Shown piece by piece: positions 22,401 to 43,106 of a stretch of 64,000 bases of DNA. The translations under genes and the position numbers were made by a program. The notes below the pieces were generated by a model that saw only the letters and a list, made by a program, of their open reading frames with translations, was not told where the DNA came from and searched no databases. Every line of letters starts with the position of its first letter. Position 1 is the first letter of the stretch. This stretch comes from Corticium candelabrum (Eukaryota; Porifera; Homoscleromorpha; Homosclerophorida; Plakinidae), in the NCBI RefSeq assembly GCF_963422355.1, contig NC_085097.1:4474737-4538736 (forward strand), read 5' to 3'.

Positions 22401-22971
22401 TCGGTACAACACGTTCCACTGTATCTTGGCGATGCGAAATTCTATAGCAAAGCGAATACCGTCCGCTAATCAACCGCACGAATGTCACGCAGCTCTGTAT
22501 AGGTAGTGACCGCAAATAATTTACGGTAGCCCATTGGTGTACATTGATATTAATGTAAGAAACGCACCAATTGTCGCGTGCGTTAGGCAAGCTGTTACAC
22601 AACCTCATCTACGAGAGGTCATTATTTGAATGGTCATATGTTAATGACAAGGTATCTATCTGGCGCAAACTCTAGAGCCTGAGGAATTTTCCGCAAGCTG
22701 TGCCGGAGTCTAAGGCATTGACGTCACTGATCTACTATAGCCAGAGGCGTAGCTAGGCAAAGAGCCCTAGGCTCTGGCATGTAGCCTCGCAAGCATGGTC
22801 CCTCATCGTATTTACTGAACTCAACGCGCGTGATTCACGCGAGGAGAAGGAGCTTTTCCCGAAATTGCTCCAACGCGAATTAGAGACGCTCAACACAATC
22901 ACTAGGTCTAGAGATAATCATGCTGAAATAATTGCCTAGAATTCTACTGTCATGTTACAATGAATTTGCGT

Positions 22972-31860
<8,889 letters not shown>

Positions 31861-33141
31861 CTAGCAAGTCTACGGTACTCACGAAACGTTCAATTATGCG
31901 GTCATGCGCAAACGCTACTTTCTCGCCTCTAGGTAAATAAAGCTGGAGCCGGAAAATAGCGCTCGCACGTGAGGTTCTGTTTATCTCGATTATCAGGAAT
32001 CCATGCAAGCGTCCTTCTGCTATAGGAAATCGCCAAAAGATTTGAACTACAATTACGTTTCTAGAGGAACGTCGATAGCAGTATTAGTTAGTACTGCAAT
32101 ACATGGCATGCTAGAGTCACACAAGATGAGTAAACAATGTCACTGTTTGCATGGTCACCTCCTTAGTAACTAATTTGCTTATCTATGTAACCTCTGTTTG
32201 TAATTTTAGTTTTCTGGCTTAATTAGTACACACATCAATAAAATCATTTACTCTATAGACTGTTATCTAGATTGGCTCCTCCAATCAAGACCTTCGATTG
32301 CTGTGAGATACTTCAAGTTCTCTCCGTCAAATGATTTCGAAGTATTGTCTGATATCGGAGAAGATGGTGATAGGCCCAAAAATATCAGTACAAAGAGTAG
32401 GCGTGGCCGTACCATTTTAATTAAAAATTTCCTACCAATATAAAATTTTTGTATAAAACTCTGACTATCGATTATTTTTGTACTGACAAAGGCATAACTC
32501 TTTCTGATTTTATGTGTAATTGTTTCTGATTTTGCAATTGCTTTTTAGTGCATTTTACTCAGCTTGGAAGCCTTGGAAAGCAGCTCTAGCTAATGGTTGG
32601 ATAGCAGTGCCGTATTCAATAGGGTTTGAGAAAGTTCTAAAACGCACATTTTGATTTTGACAGTGTCTGCATAACTGACTTTAAAGTTATAACATATATT
32701 CAGCGTTGTCCGGAGCTTTATGTAACTAAAGTGTGTTTTTGTAACTAAACACAATATACAAAAACGGACAATTAAGATGGATTTCAGATTTGAAGTTGCA
32801 GACGAATTGACGCCAATATGACGTCAAATTTGCTTTGCTAATAGACAACTATAAATATAAATGTAGACATCACTTTCTAAATGTTCATTTCTAAAACTAA
32901 AATCGCATTCATTACTTGAACTTTGCTATTACAAAGGCGTTTGAACATTTCTGACGCTTTCTATTGGCATCACTGTGCTGTCTATAGTAGACTAACTTAA
33001 CTAATTAAAGGGCGAGACTCCCTACACAGACCGAGTTTATGAAAAAAATTCATTTCTATTAACTCTTTCCTTTATAATTTCATTTCATCAGGAATTGCTA
33101 CGTCTGCAAAGTGACAATATTCAAAACTCCTGGCTTCAGCT

Positions 33142-36100
33142 CAAGCCCGTAGGCTGGGGAGTGCACTGGGTGCACGTGCACCCTCCCCGGACCCTTTCAC
33201 GGAAGAAGTTCGGGCTAGTAGGCAAAAGAACTCCGAGAAATGTGTTGAAAACTGCAAAGTACCTACCTGATATTTGGCTATCCTGTCTGTTACCTGGTAA
33301 CGTGGAGAAGTGTGTGTTCGTCACAGTGACACTCGATGGAACGGTCTCAAGAAAAAGATAGGAAAAGGAGGCAAGCAGCGGCTACATGTCAACGGCTGGA
33401 TGGTTTTCTAGTTACGAAAAGGGCACGTAATCAACTTGTGACTCCTGATTCAGATTCTACACAGTTGGTTGCAGTAGACGATCAACCAACACTGACTTTC
33501 AGTGAGTGCTGCAGTGGTAGTGTAGAAAGAGTAGGGTCGTCCTTTACCGCCATGTATGTCGAGCCTTTGCACAACACATGCTGTAAAGTTTACGACAACG
33601 AGGCTCAACATGCAGGCGTCGCAGGCGGCAATCAGCAATGCCATCATGCTAATACTTCTGATCATGATTTAGTGAATGATATTGCCAATTTGTTTTTAAG
33701 GCCAAGTCTCCTGTCGATTTCTGCAAGTCCATGCAGGCTCTGGGTGCTGCGGAGAAGTACAACATACTGACAAATCACAAAAAGCCTCGTGCCGACCAAG
33801 GTTTTTCCTCCGACATGTATTGGTAGCCGCAACCGAGCTTTTCGTCTTGTTTGGCTATCAGAACACCCGTGGATGGTTTACAGCGAGCAAGTGGATGGTG
33901 TCTTTTGCATTGCTTGTGGAATTTTCGTTGCTAAAGTGTCCAAGGGGAAGTTTGTATGCAAGCATCTTCGTAATTGGAACAAAAAAGGAGAAAAAGCAAA
34001 GGAGCACGAGCGGTGCTTATACCATCATCAAGCCATTGAGCAAGCTGATAACTTCAAGCGAGCCTCGGAGAATCCAGATACTACCATTACTACACAGTCG
34101 GACACCCGCAGGGCGGCAAATGTCGCGCGTAATCGTGCTGTCCTGAAGTCCATTGCTTCTGCTGTGTTGTACTGCGCCAGACAGTGCATTGCTTTACGTG
34201 CAGACACAGAGAGTGTGGAATCACCTGGAAATCCAGGTAATTTTCTTTATTTGCTGAGGCTTCTGGCAGTGCACGATGAAGAGTTAAGAAGGCACCTTGA
34301 AATTCCTGCAATGCGATGTGCAACTTATCTTTCTCCTCAAACACAAAATGAGCTGATTAAAGTCATGGAAACCACATCCTCTTACAGGAAATAATAGGTG
34401 ATTTGACAGCTGCGCCCTTTTACGTCATCCTTGCTGACGAGGTAACTTCGCATAACGTTGAGCATCTTGCCATCTGCGCCAGATTTGTTGACAGAAGTAC
34501 TAAAGAGGTCAGACAAGAGTTAACGTTTATGAAGTTGGACAGAATTAATGGGGAGCGGATTGCAGATGATATCTTTGGCTTTCTGGAAGAGAATAACATA
34601 CCACTTGCTACTATGCGTGGTCAGGGCTACGACGGCGCAAGCAACATGTCTTCAGATCGAGTGGGTGTCCAGGCCAGGATTAGACATAAAGCTCCTTTAG
34701 CCACTTACGTACACTACAGTGGCCACTGCCTTAACCTTGTGATAAGCAAGTCATGTGCTCTTCCTGAAGTACGTAATGTGATCGATTGCGTTAAAAATGC
34801 AGCCGTTTCTTTCTCAATAGTCCAAAGAGAAGTCGTGTTCTAGAGATGATCATCAACAACAATGTGGTAAATGAAGAGAGGAGGAAACCACTGATCGATC
34901 TGTGCAAGACGAGATGGGCTGACCGGCATTCGGCTTATCAGCACTTCTACCAAAGGTACGTATTTGTGATTGAAGCTCTAGAGATGATAGCTTTCCGCTA
35001 TCACTTGGAGAAATATGGGGCTACGTATGCTGACTGGAACTATGCAGGCCGCAATGAAGCATAGCAGATTCTGGCCAGTGTTACTTCCTTTCAGTTTGTT
35101 GTTGTGTTTGTGACGATATATCAGTACTTATCACACCTTTCGTGCATTACCATGAAGCTGCAGAGCAAAGCTGTTGATATCGTGAAAGCGCATAACATGA
35201 TATCTGAAATTGTGAGGACCTACAACAGCGAGCGTGCAAACGTTGAAAGCAGCTTTTCTCAAATCTACAAAGTTAGTTCAGACATGGCAAAAAAGGTTGG
35301 AAGTACAATTGCAATGCCTCGCATTGCAGCAAGGCAACAAAATTGCAGCAATATTACAGCTGCTTCTGTTCAAGATTTTTTCCAGAGAAATGTTGCAATT
35401 CTCTTTTTTTATCATATTATTATTAGCATCAAGCGGCAGTTCTCAAAGTCGGCAGTCACAGCAATTTCCCTACTTGGTCTTGTACCAAGTATCATATGTT
35501 CGCGAGATGTCAACCTGGAGGAGGCGCTGATCAAGTACAGAGATGATCTGCCATCGCCTGAATTGATGGACGCGGAACTCAGGCGCTGGAGGAACAGGTA
35601 TATGGCGATGCTCCCTGAGAAGAGACCGTGCTCACCAGCAAAGCCATCAAAGAATGTGACGCCACTGACTTCCCAAACATCTCAGCTCCTTTGACCATCG
35701 CTTGTACCATACCTGTCACCTCGTGTGAATGTGAGAGACGAGCCAGTGCTTTACGACGCCTAAACAACTATATGCGCGCATCCATGGGTAAGGACAGATT
35801 GTCTCACCTTGCTCTTCTTCACTTCCACTACAATGTACCAATAGATTTTGACAACGTAGTCGATATTATGCTCGCCTTCACCTTCGCAGACTCGAACTTG
35901 ACTCGGTACTGTTACACTAATGTTTTCTGCTAACTCTAAGTCTTACATATACAATTATGAATACAGATACGTATTATTAGATAATGCCCGCGCAATTGCA
36001 AATAAAATTATGTGAACCAAGTATACAAACGCAATTTTAACCATGTTTTCAAAGTAATGAATCCACAAAACTTTACCGCATGTCCGATTACATTTAATTG

Positions 36101-36162
36101 AAACCACATAGACTTTTGTTGGCAAATCCAGCCCCCACTCCTGCGACCAGCCTACGGGCCTG
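33142..36162. mobile_element. hAT DNA transposon, full-length ends, 6-bp target duplication
   Basis: The left end CAAGCCCGTAGGCTGG and the reverse complement of the right end, CAGGCCCGTAGGCTGG, match at 15 of 16 bases. TCAGCT lies immediately outside both ends (33136-33141 and 36163-36168). The total length is 3021 bp and it encloses a hAT transposase. Most hAT elements make 8-bp duplications, so 6 bp is a minority type. Confidence 0.8.
33336..35933 (+). pseudogene. hAT transposase (zinc-finger MYM1-like type), broken
   Basis: The coding order is intact but split into at least five frames. First is an N-terminal basic region with RLDGFLVTKRAR (33336-33770). A TTF/BED-like zinc finger follows, with VDGVFCIACGIF and C/H residues (33789-34394). 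The catalytic core comes next, with ILADEVTS, RGQGYDGASNMSS and HYSGHCLNLVIS (34403-34843), then CKTRWADRH (34846 on). Last is the C-terminal hAT dimerisation block, with TIACTIPVTSCECERRASAL and DRLSHLALL (35628-35933). An in-frame TAG at about 35062 and several frame changes mean no functional protein. The transposase would have acted in the nucleus to cut and reinsert the element. Confidence 0.85.
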
Positions 36163-36168
36163 TCAGCT

Positions 36169-37002
36169 TCAAATCTACGTGCATTCTTGATGCATTCTTG
36201 AGTAACTCTGCACTTCCGGTATTCCTTTCATTCTAGTCAGAAGCGACGGTACAACATGACTAGCTCCATTCGTCTAGAAACAGTGTCTGTACCTTACGTC
36301 TAGCTCACATTCATGTTTCCAAATTAGCAACCTTGCAACTTGCAGAGAACTTCCAGCGCACTCGACCGTTGCGAAGACAGCATGGACGCAATTACAAGCC
36401 TCCTTCTATTAAGTTGGCAAAACTAAAGCGCAAACCCAAAAAACTTGGCACGACGATTCGTTACACGAGGTACAACAATCTATTGGATCGATTTTTTACC
36501 TCCGTTACGCTGACGAAAACATTTGACGTTGTTTCCATACAAAATGTGAACACCCCGAGGTAGCGAAACTCGTCTAAATGAGCTTGAACGCACAAGAAAG
36601 AATCTAATCACAGCAGACGTAGCCTCGCGTTCCCTGCACGTTCGAGCGAAGCGAGAACTCAATAACAGTTGCAAACTTGTTTAAAACAGTGGAGGCGTAA
36701 CTTGTTTGCTATGGAAACAAGCGTTAAAACTCTACTAGCATTAACAAGTAGTGAACTTTAAAACGTTTTAACTGATAGTTTATATGTAACAGCTCTGTCA
36801 TGAATTATATTGATTGCATTTGACAGCAGGGGATCAGGTCTTTTTAAAACGGTGCGTGCCTTTGCAAACTTTCTAAACGTGGATTAGCCCTTCAACAAAA
36901 GTCCCTAACCTCTACGGATCACGTGACCTCTAACACTAGTGGCTAGCTCTTTCTCAACAAAACCCTGCGTGCAGTCAAACCTGTTTCGAGCATTCTACTA
37001 TA
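36169..37002. other. Unassigned; part of a repeated segment
   Basis: A 77-codon basic open frame at 36333-36563 has no known domain. 36850-37002 aligns with 20040-20190. Confidence 0.35.
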
Positions 37003-37182
37003 GCCTAGTTCACAATATTGACGCTGACGCCGACGTTGACGCTGATGCTGACGCTGGACAAGAAACGAATCCTATTCCAGCGTCAGCGTCGGCGTCAACA
37101 TCAAAGGATGCCGCCTGCGTCAAGACGGTGTCTTAATGTTGACGCTCAGCTGAACGTCAGCGTCAATGTTGTGAACAAGGCT
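37003..37182. mobile_element. 180-bp MITE rich in GACGCT/GACGCC hexamers
   Basis: The ends GCCTAGTTCACAATATTGAC and, inverted, GCCTTGTTCACAACATTGAC begin inverted repeats of about 27 bp continuing into GCTGACG. TA lies on both sides. The paralogous site at 20188 has a single TA and no insertion. The interior repeats GACGCT, GACGCC and their reverse complements. Confidence 0.75.
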
Positions 37183-37587
37183 TAACCTAAAGGGAAAATC
37201 TCACCAAAGTCAACTATCTCTCAGATGAAAGCTGTCACTTTATGACACAACCGTTTGCAACCGTTTACTGCAGAAGTTTACCGTAGCGAAGAAATAGAGA
37301 ATTGAAATTACCTGTGTAGGCGTGTTTGGTACCCGTATGTGGCATAAGCGTAACTCTGATTGTTGATTAGCAAGGAAGACCGATATTTGTGCACATTTCA
37401 AGGTAAGGATTGTGTCATTTATTGACTAAAGCAAACTGGGAGCCCAAAGTTATCACGCTAGTATCGACTGTGGCAAAACTACCTCAGAAGGAGGACGTTC
37501 TTAGATTAGTTCATAGATCATGTCTCGCTGAATTTTGGTGCGTTACCAGCACTTTGTATGGTTAAACCTAAAGTAGTCACTTCGAAA
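37183..37587. other. No recognisable feature
   Basis: Single-copy-looking sequence between the MITE and segmental duplication copy B. Confidence 0.35.
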
Positions 37588-37994
37588 AAGTAAGACTTGT
37601 ATACATACGGGGAATCGTCTGAACAACCTGTTGCCGATTCTCTGCTTCTGTGGCCGTCTGGACCGTAGGTTTCCTGCATGAAGATATCAGGCCTTGCATC
37701 TTTCTTTCAACAAGTTTTAGTATATGGTGAGAGTTCTGTTTAAACGTTTGTATACAAATGAGTGTTAACAGTTTCAAATGCACAAAGGTTTTGAGACACT
37801 TCTGTATTAAAACGCAGGTCTGGAATATTAATTTGTTTTGATAAATTAGAAAAGTTTCGTTGATTTACATAATCACCATTGACGATACGTATCTGTGAGG
37901 TATTTCTAGCCTCGTCCACAAACTCTCTTGCCCTACTCTTGTCCAGTGCCCCTATGAAAATTCCAGGCGCTAGTGAGTCTGGGATCATCCCCAT
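37577..37994 (-). other. Exon-like conserved open stretch of unknown protein
   Basis: The minus strand reads PDSLAPGIFIGALDKSRARE, FVDEARNTSQIRIVNGDYV and, in another frame, FKQNSHHILKLVERKMQG up to QTIP and a GTATGT donor. The copy at about 10107-10500 joins the two parts in one frame and has lost the donor GT, while this copy has a 16-bp insertion between them. The reading frames are well kept across copies, which suggests a former or current exon, but I do not know the family. Confidence 0.35.
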
Positions 37995-38778
37995 CTACTT
38001 CCTGCCATATCTCCTTACTAACTCCTCACTAATGTCACCCTAATGTTATCAAGTGTCCCTTAACTTCAAAATCAAATTATCGTTAGAACTAATCCAATAA
38101 ACGTACCACACAGGATGCTATGACCATTTTTGGTGTTTGTGGCATATCCAGCACTTGCAGACAACTGAAGCATGTTGAAAAGGTAGGTCTATGGAGTGTT
38201 GATGACGGGTGTCGTGTAGGCTTGTAGTCTACAATTGGCAGAGCGATGACCTTCTACGTAGTTCACATGCGTCCATTAGTGTTTGCACGCAGACTAGACT
38301 CTGTAGCAAAAAGCGCGCAATGACAAGGGAAGGGGTTGATCTTGACATGAAACTACCGTCTATCCTTCGAGAAATCTTCAAATATGAAAACAAATACATC
38401 TTTTCGCGAAAGAACAGCCCTGGAAGCTTCAAGTTGACCATCCAGACAGTAGTCTCATGTCAAGATCAACCCCTTTCCTTGTCATTACGCGCTTTTTGCT
38501 ACAGAGTCTAGTCTACGCGTAAACGCTAATGGCCGCATGTGAACGACGTAGAAGGTCATCACTCCGCCAATTGTAGATCTCAAACTACAAGCCCACACGA
38601 CACCCGTCACCAAAACTCCGCAGGCTTACCTTTTCAACATGCTTCAGTTGTCTGCAAGTGCTGGATATGCCACAAACACCAAACAATGGTCATAGCATCC
38701 TGTGTGGTACGTTTATTGAATTAGTTCTAACGCAAATTTGATTTTGAAGTTATGGGACACATGATGACGTTAGGGTGA

Positions 38779-39352
38779 AACCTAGCCTCAAAGTTCCAGA
38801 CCGTCTCCCAAAAGAAATTGGAGACGGTCTTGATCAACTTCTGATCAAACCGAGTTCATAAGTGATCAGAGTCAGCCAGTTAGCAAGCTGCCGCCACTCT
38901 ATGAACGTCGAGAGTTCTGTAATGACATGCACGGCTTCTGGCAAAGGCGTTCGATATTAGATAATTGTGTGTAAAGACAGCTCGTAATTGATTTCATGAA
39001 CGTGCGCGTCTTTGGTGATGTAAAACTGCACTGGACATTGCCTTTGAAACAACGCCAAGGCTCTCAAAATTGATTCAATGCATCCCGAAAAGCGGACCGC
39101 TGCAGATTTGCCGACATCGCAGTTGATTACATACCACCTACTTTGTTTGAACACACCTCTAAAATGTAGTAATCGATCTCCTTCTGTCACATCGGGTGAC
39201 ATAGCGCCTAGTATCTAAAGAGGTGTTTTTGACTGTTACAATCCTTCCATTTGTCTTAAGTAACTACGTCTACTTCCAAACTCGGTTTGATCAGAAGTTG
39301 ATCTAGACCGTCTCCCATTTCTTGCGAGACGGTCTGGAATTTCGAGGCCAGG
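38779..39352. mobile_element. 0.57-kb element with about 76-bp terminal inverted repeats
   Basis: It begins CCTAGCCTCAAAGTTCCAGA and, inverted, CCTGGCCTCGAAATTCCAGA. The repeats continue for about 76 bp through GATCAACTTCTGATCAAACC. Each repeat contains its own small hairpin (GACCGTCTCC with GGAGACGGTC). The empty site is visible in copy A (around 11276-11284, GGGGTGACACTC), which implies a 2-3 bp target duplication around GA. No transposase is inside. Confidence 0.75.
38957..39202 (-). CDS. 81-codon open frame inside the inverted-repeat element
   Basis: It starts MSPDVTEGDRLLHFRG, continues through WYVINCDVGKSAAVRFSGCI and LFQRQCPVQFYITKDA, and ends at a stop. It fills about half of the space between the inverted repeats. 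It is not transposase-like and I recognise no family. It may be a captured host exon or chance. Confidence 0.3.
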   Translation of the reverse strand: MSPDVTEGDRLLHFRGVFKQSRWYVINCDVGKSAAVRFSGCIESILRALALFQRQCPVQFYITKDAHVHEINYELSLHTII

Positions 39353-39984
39353 CGACACTCAGTGAGCAGTTAGTAAGAAGATATGGCAGGAAGTAGGCGG
39401 GATGATCCCAAACTCTCTCGAGCCGGGAATTGTCATACGAGCACCGGACAAGACTAGCCCCAGAGAGAGTCTGGGAACGGGGCTAAGTTATTTTATTAAA
39501 AATAAGGACTGACAATGAAAACGTTTGCGCAAACTTGATCATACCATTATTATCAGAAAAAGGTCTAGACGAATAATTCTATATTTAGGATACTCTTATT
39601 GTATCCCCATCGATCCATATGCAATAGTTCCGTGGATCTACACGAGCCACTTCTCCTGTCGTCATTAGCACGTCTTTGATTTGTCCATTTAATTAATTAT
39701 ACTTCAACGAAACGAAAGTTCCCTCATTCTGATTACCCAGCAAGACACTACCAGACAATACCCTATTGTTTTCAACCGCAACTTGCCAAAGTACAATGTG
39801 CTAGTAAATAGTTAATCTAATTAAGGTTACCGCGTGTTGTTTGCAACACAACGTCTTACGTAAATGATTAAGACTATGACGACAAGGCAACGATAACATT
39901 GAAAGATTTCCTTGCAACTGCAAAGCGTAGTCTAACGCCTAAGTCGTGCATCCGGTATTCACACGCCATCCGCGACTAACAATC

Positions 39985-40052
39985 CAACCATTTATAAGCG
40001 TCCGTTGCTAGTGTTGACCTCATAGCGTTGTGATCAACGGTCAAGAGAAGAG
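39985..40052 (+). promoter_or_regulatory. TATA-type core promoter of lectin gene B
   Basis: CCATTTATAAGCGTCCG corresponds to the copy A promoter, with the same TATA box and the same block before the ATG. Confidence 0.55.
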
Positions 40053-40772
40053 ATGAAGCTGGTCATAGCAGTTGTGATTGCCTTTATCGTAAGCTCGAGC
40101 TCCAATGCTTCTCAAACGGATCAATCTTGCTGCTACGCCGACGTGATCCCTCGCAACTGTCAGCACGCTCTCATACTTGGACACACAGTCAGTGGAGTGT
40201 ACGTGATCGATCCCCGCGATGGCTTGGGCTCGTTTCCGGTCTGGTGCGACATGAAAACAAACGGAGGAGGATGGACGGTCTTCCAAAGACGACGAGACGG
40301 ATCAGTTAACTTCACTCGAGGCTGGGTCGACTACAAAATAGGATTTGGAACACTAAATGGAGAGTTCTGGTTGGGACTGGACAAGATTCATCGTCTAGCT
40401 ACAAGTCAGATACTCCGTTTCGATCTTGTCGATTTTGACAATGAGAAGAGGCACGCAGAATACGACTCATTCACGGTCGGTCCAATTGCGTCGACGTATC
40501 TCATGTACGTTGGAAAGTACAGCGGAAATGCGGGTGATTCATTCAGTACTCACTCCGGATATGTCTTCACGACGAAGGACAAAGACTCTCCGACAAACTG
40601 TGCTGCGAAATACAAGGGTGGTTGGTGGTACCACGATTGTCATCATTCCAATCTACATGGTCTCTACTTGAAAGGAACGACCGACCAGTACGCTACAGGA
40701 GTTGTTTGGAAAGCATGGAAGGGGTACCATTACTCATTAAAATTTACAGAACTCAAAATGAGGCCTCAGTAG
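40053..40772 (+). CDS. Secreted fibrinogen-domain lectin, copy B
   Basis: This single-exon gene of 239 codons is the paralogue of the gene at 11969-12688, with the same signal peptide and a complete FReD domain (GGGWTVFQRR, LNGEFWLGLDKIH, DKDSPTNC, WWYHDCHHSNLHGLY, YSLKFTELKMRP). The cysteines expected to pair are kept; C17 of the signal region is Ser here. By eye about 30 residues differ. Few changes lie in the structural core (residues about 48-160) and many in the last third, which forms the ligand- and Ca2+-binding face in known FReDs. The frame and promoter are intact, so both copies are probably expressed, with different binding preferences (inference). Confidence 0.9.
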   Translation: MKLVIAVVIAFIVSSSSNASQTDQSCCYADVIPRNCQHALILGHTVSGVYVIDPRDGLGSFPVWCDMKTNGGGWTVFQRRRDGSVNFTRGWVDYKIGFGTLNGEFWLGLDKIHRLATSQILRFDLVDFDNEKRHAEYDSFTVGPIASTYLMYVGKYSGNAGDSFSTHSGYVFTTKDKDSPTNCAAKYKGGWWYHDCHHSNLHGLYLKGTTDQYATGVVWKAWKGYHYSLKFTELKMRPQ

Positions 40773-40861
40773 TAGCCTCGATTTTTGCGCTGTGTTAGCG
40801 AAGTGGATATTGCCTAGGAGTGGTATATACTGCATGCATGCGTGGGTGTGCATAAAGACAA

Positions 40862-40863
<2 letters not shown>

Positions 40864-40954
<91 letters not shown>
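40864..40954. repeat. (TG)n microsatellite downstream of lectin gene B
   Basis: About 45 TG units. Copy A has only a few TG units at the same place (around 12776-12802), so the tract expanded after the duplication, or shrank in A. Confidence 0.9.
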
Positions 40955-40956
<2 letters not shown>

Positions 40957-41409
40957 CTTCGTGTGATATGATTACTCAGTCCTCTGTCTGCGTTCTGGTG
41001 TCATTGAGTACAAAACAAATCATTGTAATTACACAAAACCGAGAAATGTGCAAATTATTTGCGTAACTTTAACTCTAAGTGCAAACGTATTATGGATGGA
41101 GTTTATAATTTAATAGAGTTATAATTCATAATTTATTAATAACTAGTCATTGAAGCCGTGTTTACACCGTCGCTTCCACAGCTATAAGCTTTCAAAGTCA
41201 TGAACACCACGCACAGTAGGACTTATTGTCGCGAAGAATTACAAATGTACACGCTATTTTTTCTAGATGTGGTACCTGTAAAATGCATTCGAAACCGCAC
41301 ATAGCGAATGTCGTTTTGCATGACCACAAAATCCCTACATAGCCTGTAGTCGTCGAAGTAGAGTCAGCGTATACAAGGCACAAAATCTCCCCTGGTTACG
41401 TAATGTTAG

Positions 41410-41485
41410 GTTTCCGTATAAAAATCGTAAAACCACGAAAGTGATCGATTTCGGGTAGCAGTTGTAGACAGGTGAGTTCTGTTGT
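41410..41485 (+). promoter_or_regulatory. Candidate promoter and leader exon, copy B
   Basis: Homologous to 13250-13320. The TATA-like stretch reads CCGTATAAAAATCGTAAA, and the donor-like CAGGTGAGTTCTG is kept. Confidence 0.35.
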
Positions 41486-41852
41486 TTATTTTCGACAAGT
41501 CCTAGTAATCGCAAGCAAGAATTACACTGTTTGGGTAGTAAAACTCTTCTAGGAAAGTTTCGCAGGTACGAATGGCAGTTCGTCCACTGCCTCCGATTGC
41601 CACGTACGACATAAAGAAATTAATTAATGTTTAGGGATTGGGCCACTAAGGAGGCGTGGCACATTCCTGTAGTGTGACAGATATAGTCACGTGGCTCAAA
41701 GCAAAATAAAAAAGTTATAAATAGTAATTGAAGCTGTGTTTACACCTTCGCTTCCACAGCTATGAGTCTCAACACCATGCACGTATGATCTACATCCGAC
41801 GTATGCCGGTACAGTACGGGACGGAAGAACGGATCCGATCGGCGTGCCGACG

Positions 41853-41958
41853 TAGTCTCGCGTAGTCAGACCCTCTCCGCCATCATACTTCTGGCGGGAT
41901 CCGGGATAGGGATAGGCCGAAAGTATATTGGCGAAGATGTTCTGTCTAAAGGAGACTA
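41853..41958. mobile_element. 106-bp MITE, copy B
   Basis: Homologous to 13694-13799, with more decayed inverted repeats (TAGTCTCGCGTAGTCAGACC start, GGAGACTA end). Confidence 0.55.
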
Positions 41959-42028
41959 GTGCCGATGATGCTGGACTGATGCGATTTCGACTGGCTGGCG
42001 CGTTTGCTTGCACTCGACTCGCCGGGTA

Positions 42029-43105
42029 GAGTCTAGTATCAATTATTGGACACTCCCAATATCAGACACTGGCGTACGTAAACAAGATGAAGATTTCTTG
42101 TATCTAAGGCATGAATGTAGAGAGTAGTCACACGGTAACACGACGTGCTAGATTCAACTTGATCACCTGGCGTATTGCTGATCACGGTGACAAAATAGAA
42201 CTTCCGCTTGGTTTCCCGTATGTCGGACACGCCCATCAAATGTCGGACACCCGTCGGTTTCTCCTTTCGACGGTACCACAGTTCACTGTCTGCAATTTGC
42301 AACAATAGGTAGATGTCTCTTCTACTCGCAGTAATATTAACAGATCGGCAGCTTTGCACGTTGCTCTTCAGGATGCTCAAGAAGAGGGGCGGGTCTCGTT
42401 CTCTATTATCGGACACCCGAGTTTGCTTGATGCGAGAGCAAATCAACGAGAACCGCGATGAATTGTGTTAATACTGACTGCAGAAGTTTTGTAAATGCCC
42501 GACGAGCATCAAGAGCCTTCGACTCGTTTCTGTATCGAAAGAATTAGCTACATAGGGCCGTCCACAAACAAATGAATGAATCTACAGGCGCTAAACTGAG
42601 AACATTTCTACCCCTCCTTCATCTAGCACATTCTGAACATTGCCATCGTTCGCGAACAAATGAATTTAGATACGGCGGCAGTAGATAGGTTCGCGCAGCC
42701 AGACACTAAATTCGCGTCATACCCACGTCGCCCTGACATCTAGAACACTGCTTTTTGCGATCGTAGTTGTCTATTCCGCGTCTATATTGACTATAAATGC
42801 ATCACAGGAGTCATTTTAAGATCTAATTTTCTCTCCAAATACTTCTTTGTTTGATACGGAGACGAGTGAAAGACAAGTAGACGACTGAAGTCAACACTAA
42901 CACAATTCTTCACGGTTCTCGCCTATATTGCACTCGCATCAAGCAAATCGGGTGTCCGATATTAGACAACAAGACCCGCCCCTCTTCTTGGGCTTGAAGA
43001 GCAATGTGCAAAGCTGCCGATCTGTTGATATCACTGCGAGTAAAAGCGACATCTACCTATTATTTCAAGGTGCAGACAGTGGACTGCGTACCGTCGAAAG
43101 CAAAA
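42029..43105. mobile_element. Long foldback element with TATCGGACA boxes, copy B (right arm truncated)
   Basis: The left arm (about 42029-42540) and centre match 13875-14690. The right arm (from about 42840) is cut at about 43105, inside GAAAGCAAAAACCG. Confidence 0.7.
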
Positions 43106-43106
43106 A

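Larger units (their letters stand above)
37905..39490. repeat. Long foldback, copy B (interrupted)
   Basis: Homologous to 10395-11415. Its right arm is split by the element at 38779-39352 and resumes at CGACACTCAGTGAGCAGTTA. Confidence 0.8.
37588..43105. repeat. Segmental duplication, copy B (paired with 10107-14985)
   Basis: Same order as copy A. Differences are the inserted inverted-repeat element at 38779-39352, the TG tract at 40864-40954, and early loss of the second foldback's right arm, which is joined at about 43105 to a transmembrane-exon segment. Confidence 0.9.

Noticed and set aside
22741..22790. AGAGGCGTAGCTAGG as an hAT-type terminus
   Set aside because: The paralogous region at 63700 has related sequence without an empty site or a second end, so it looks like local divergence.
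36333..36563. Basic 77-codon frame
   Set aside because: No motif or paralogue; probably chance.
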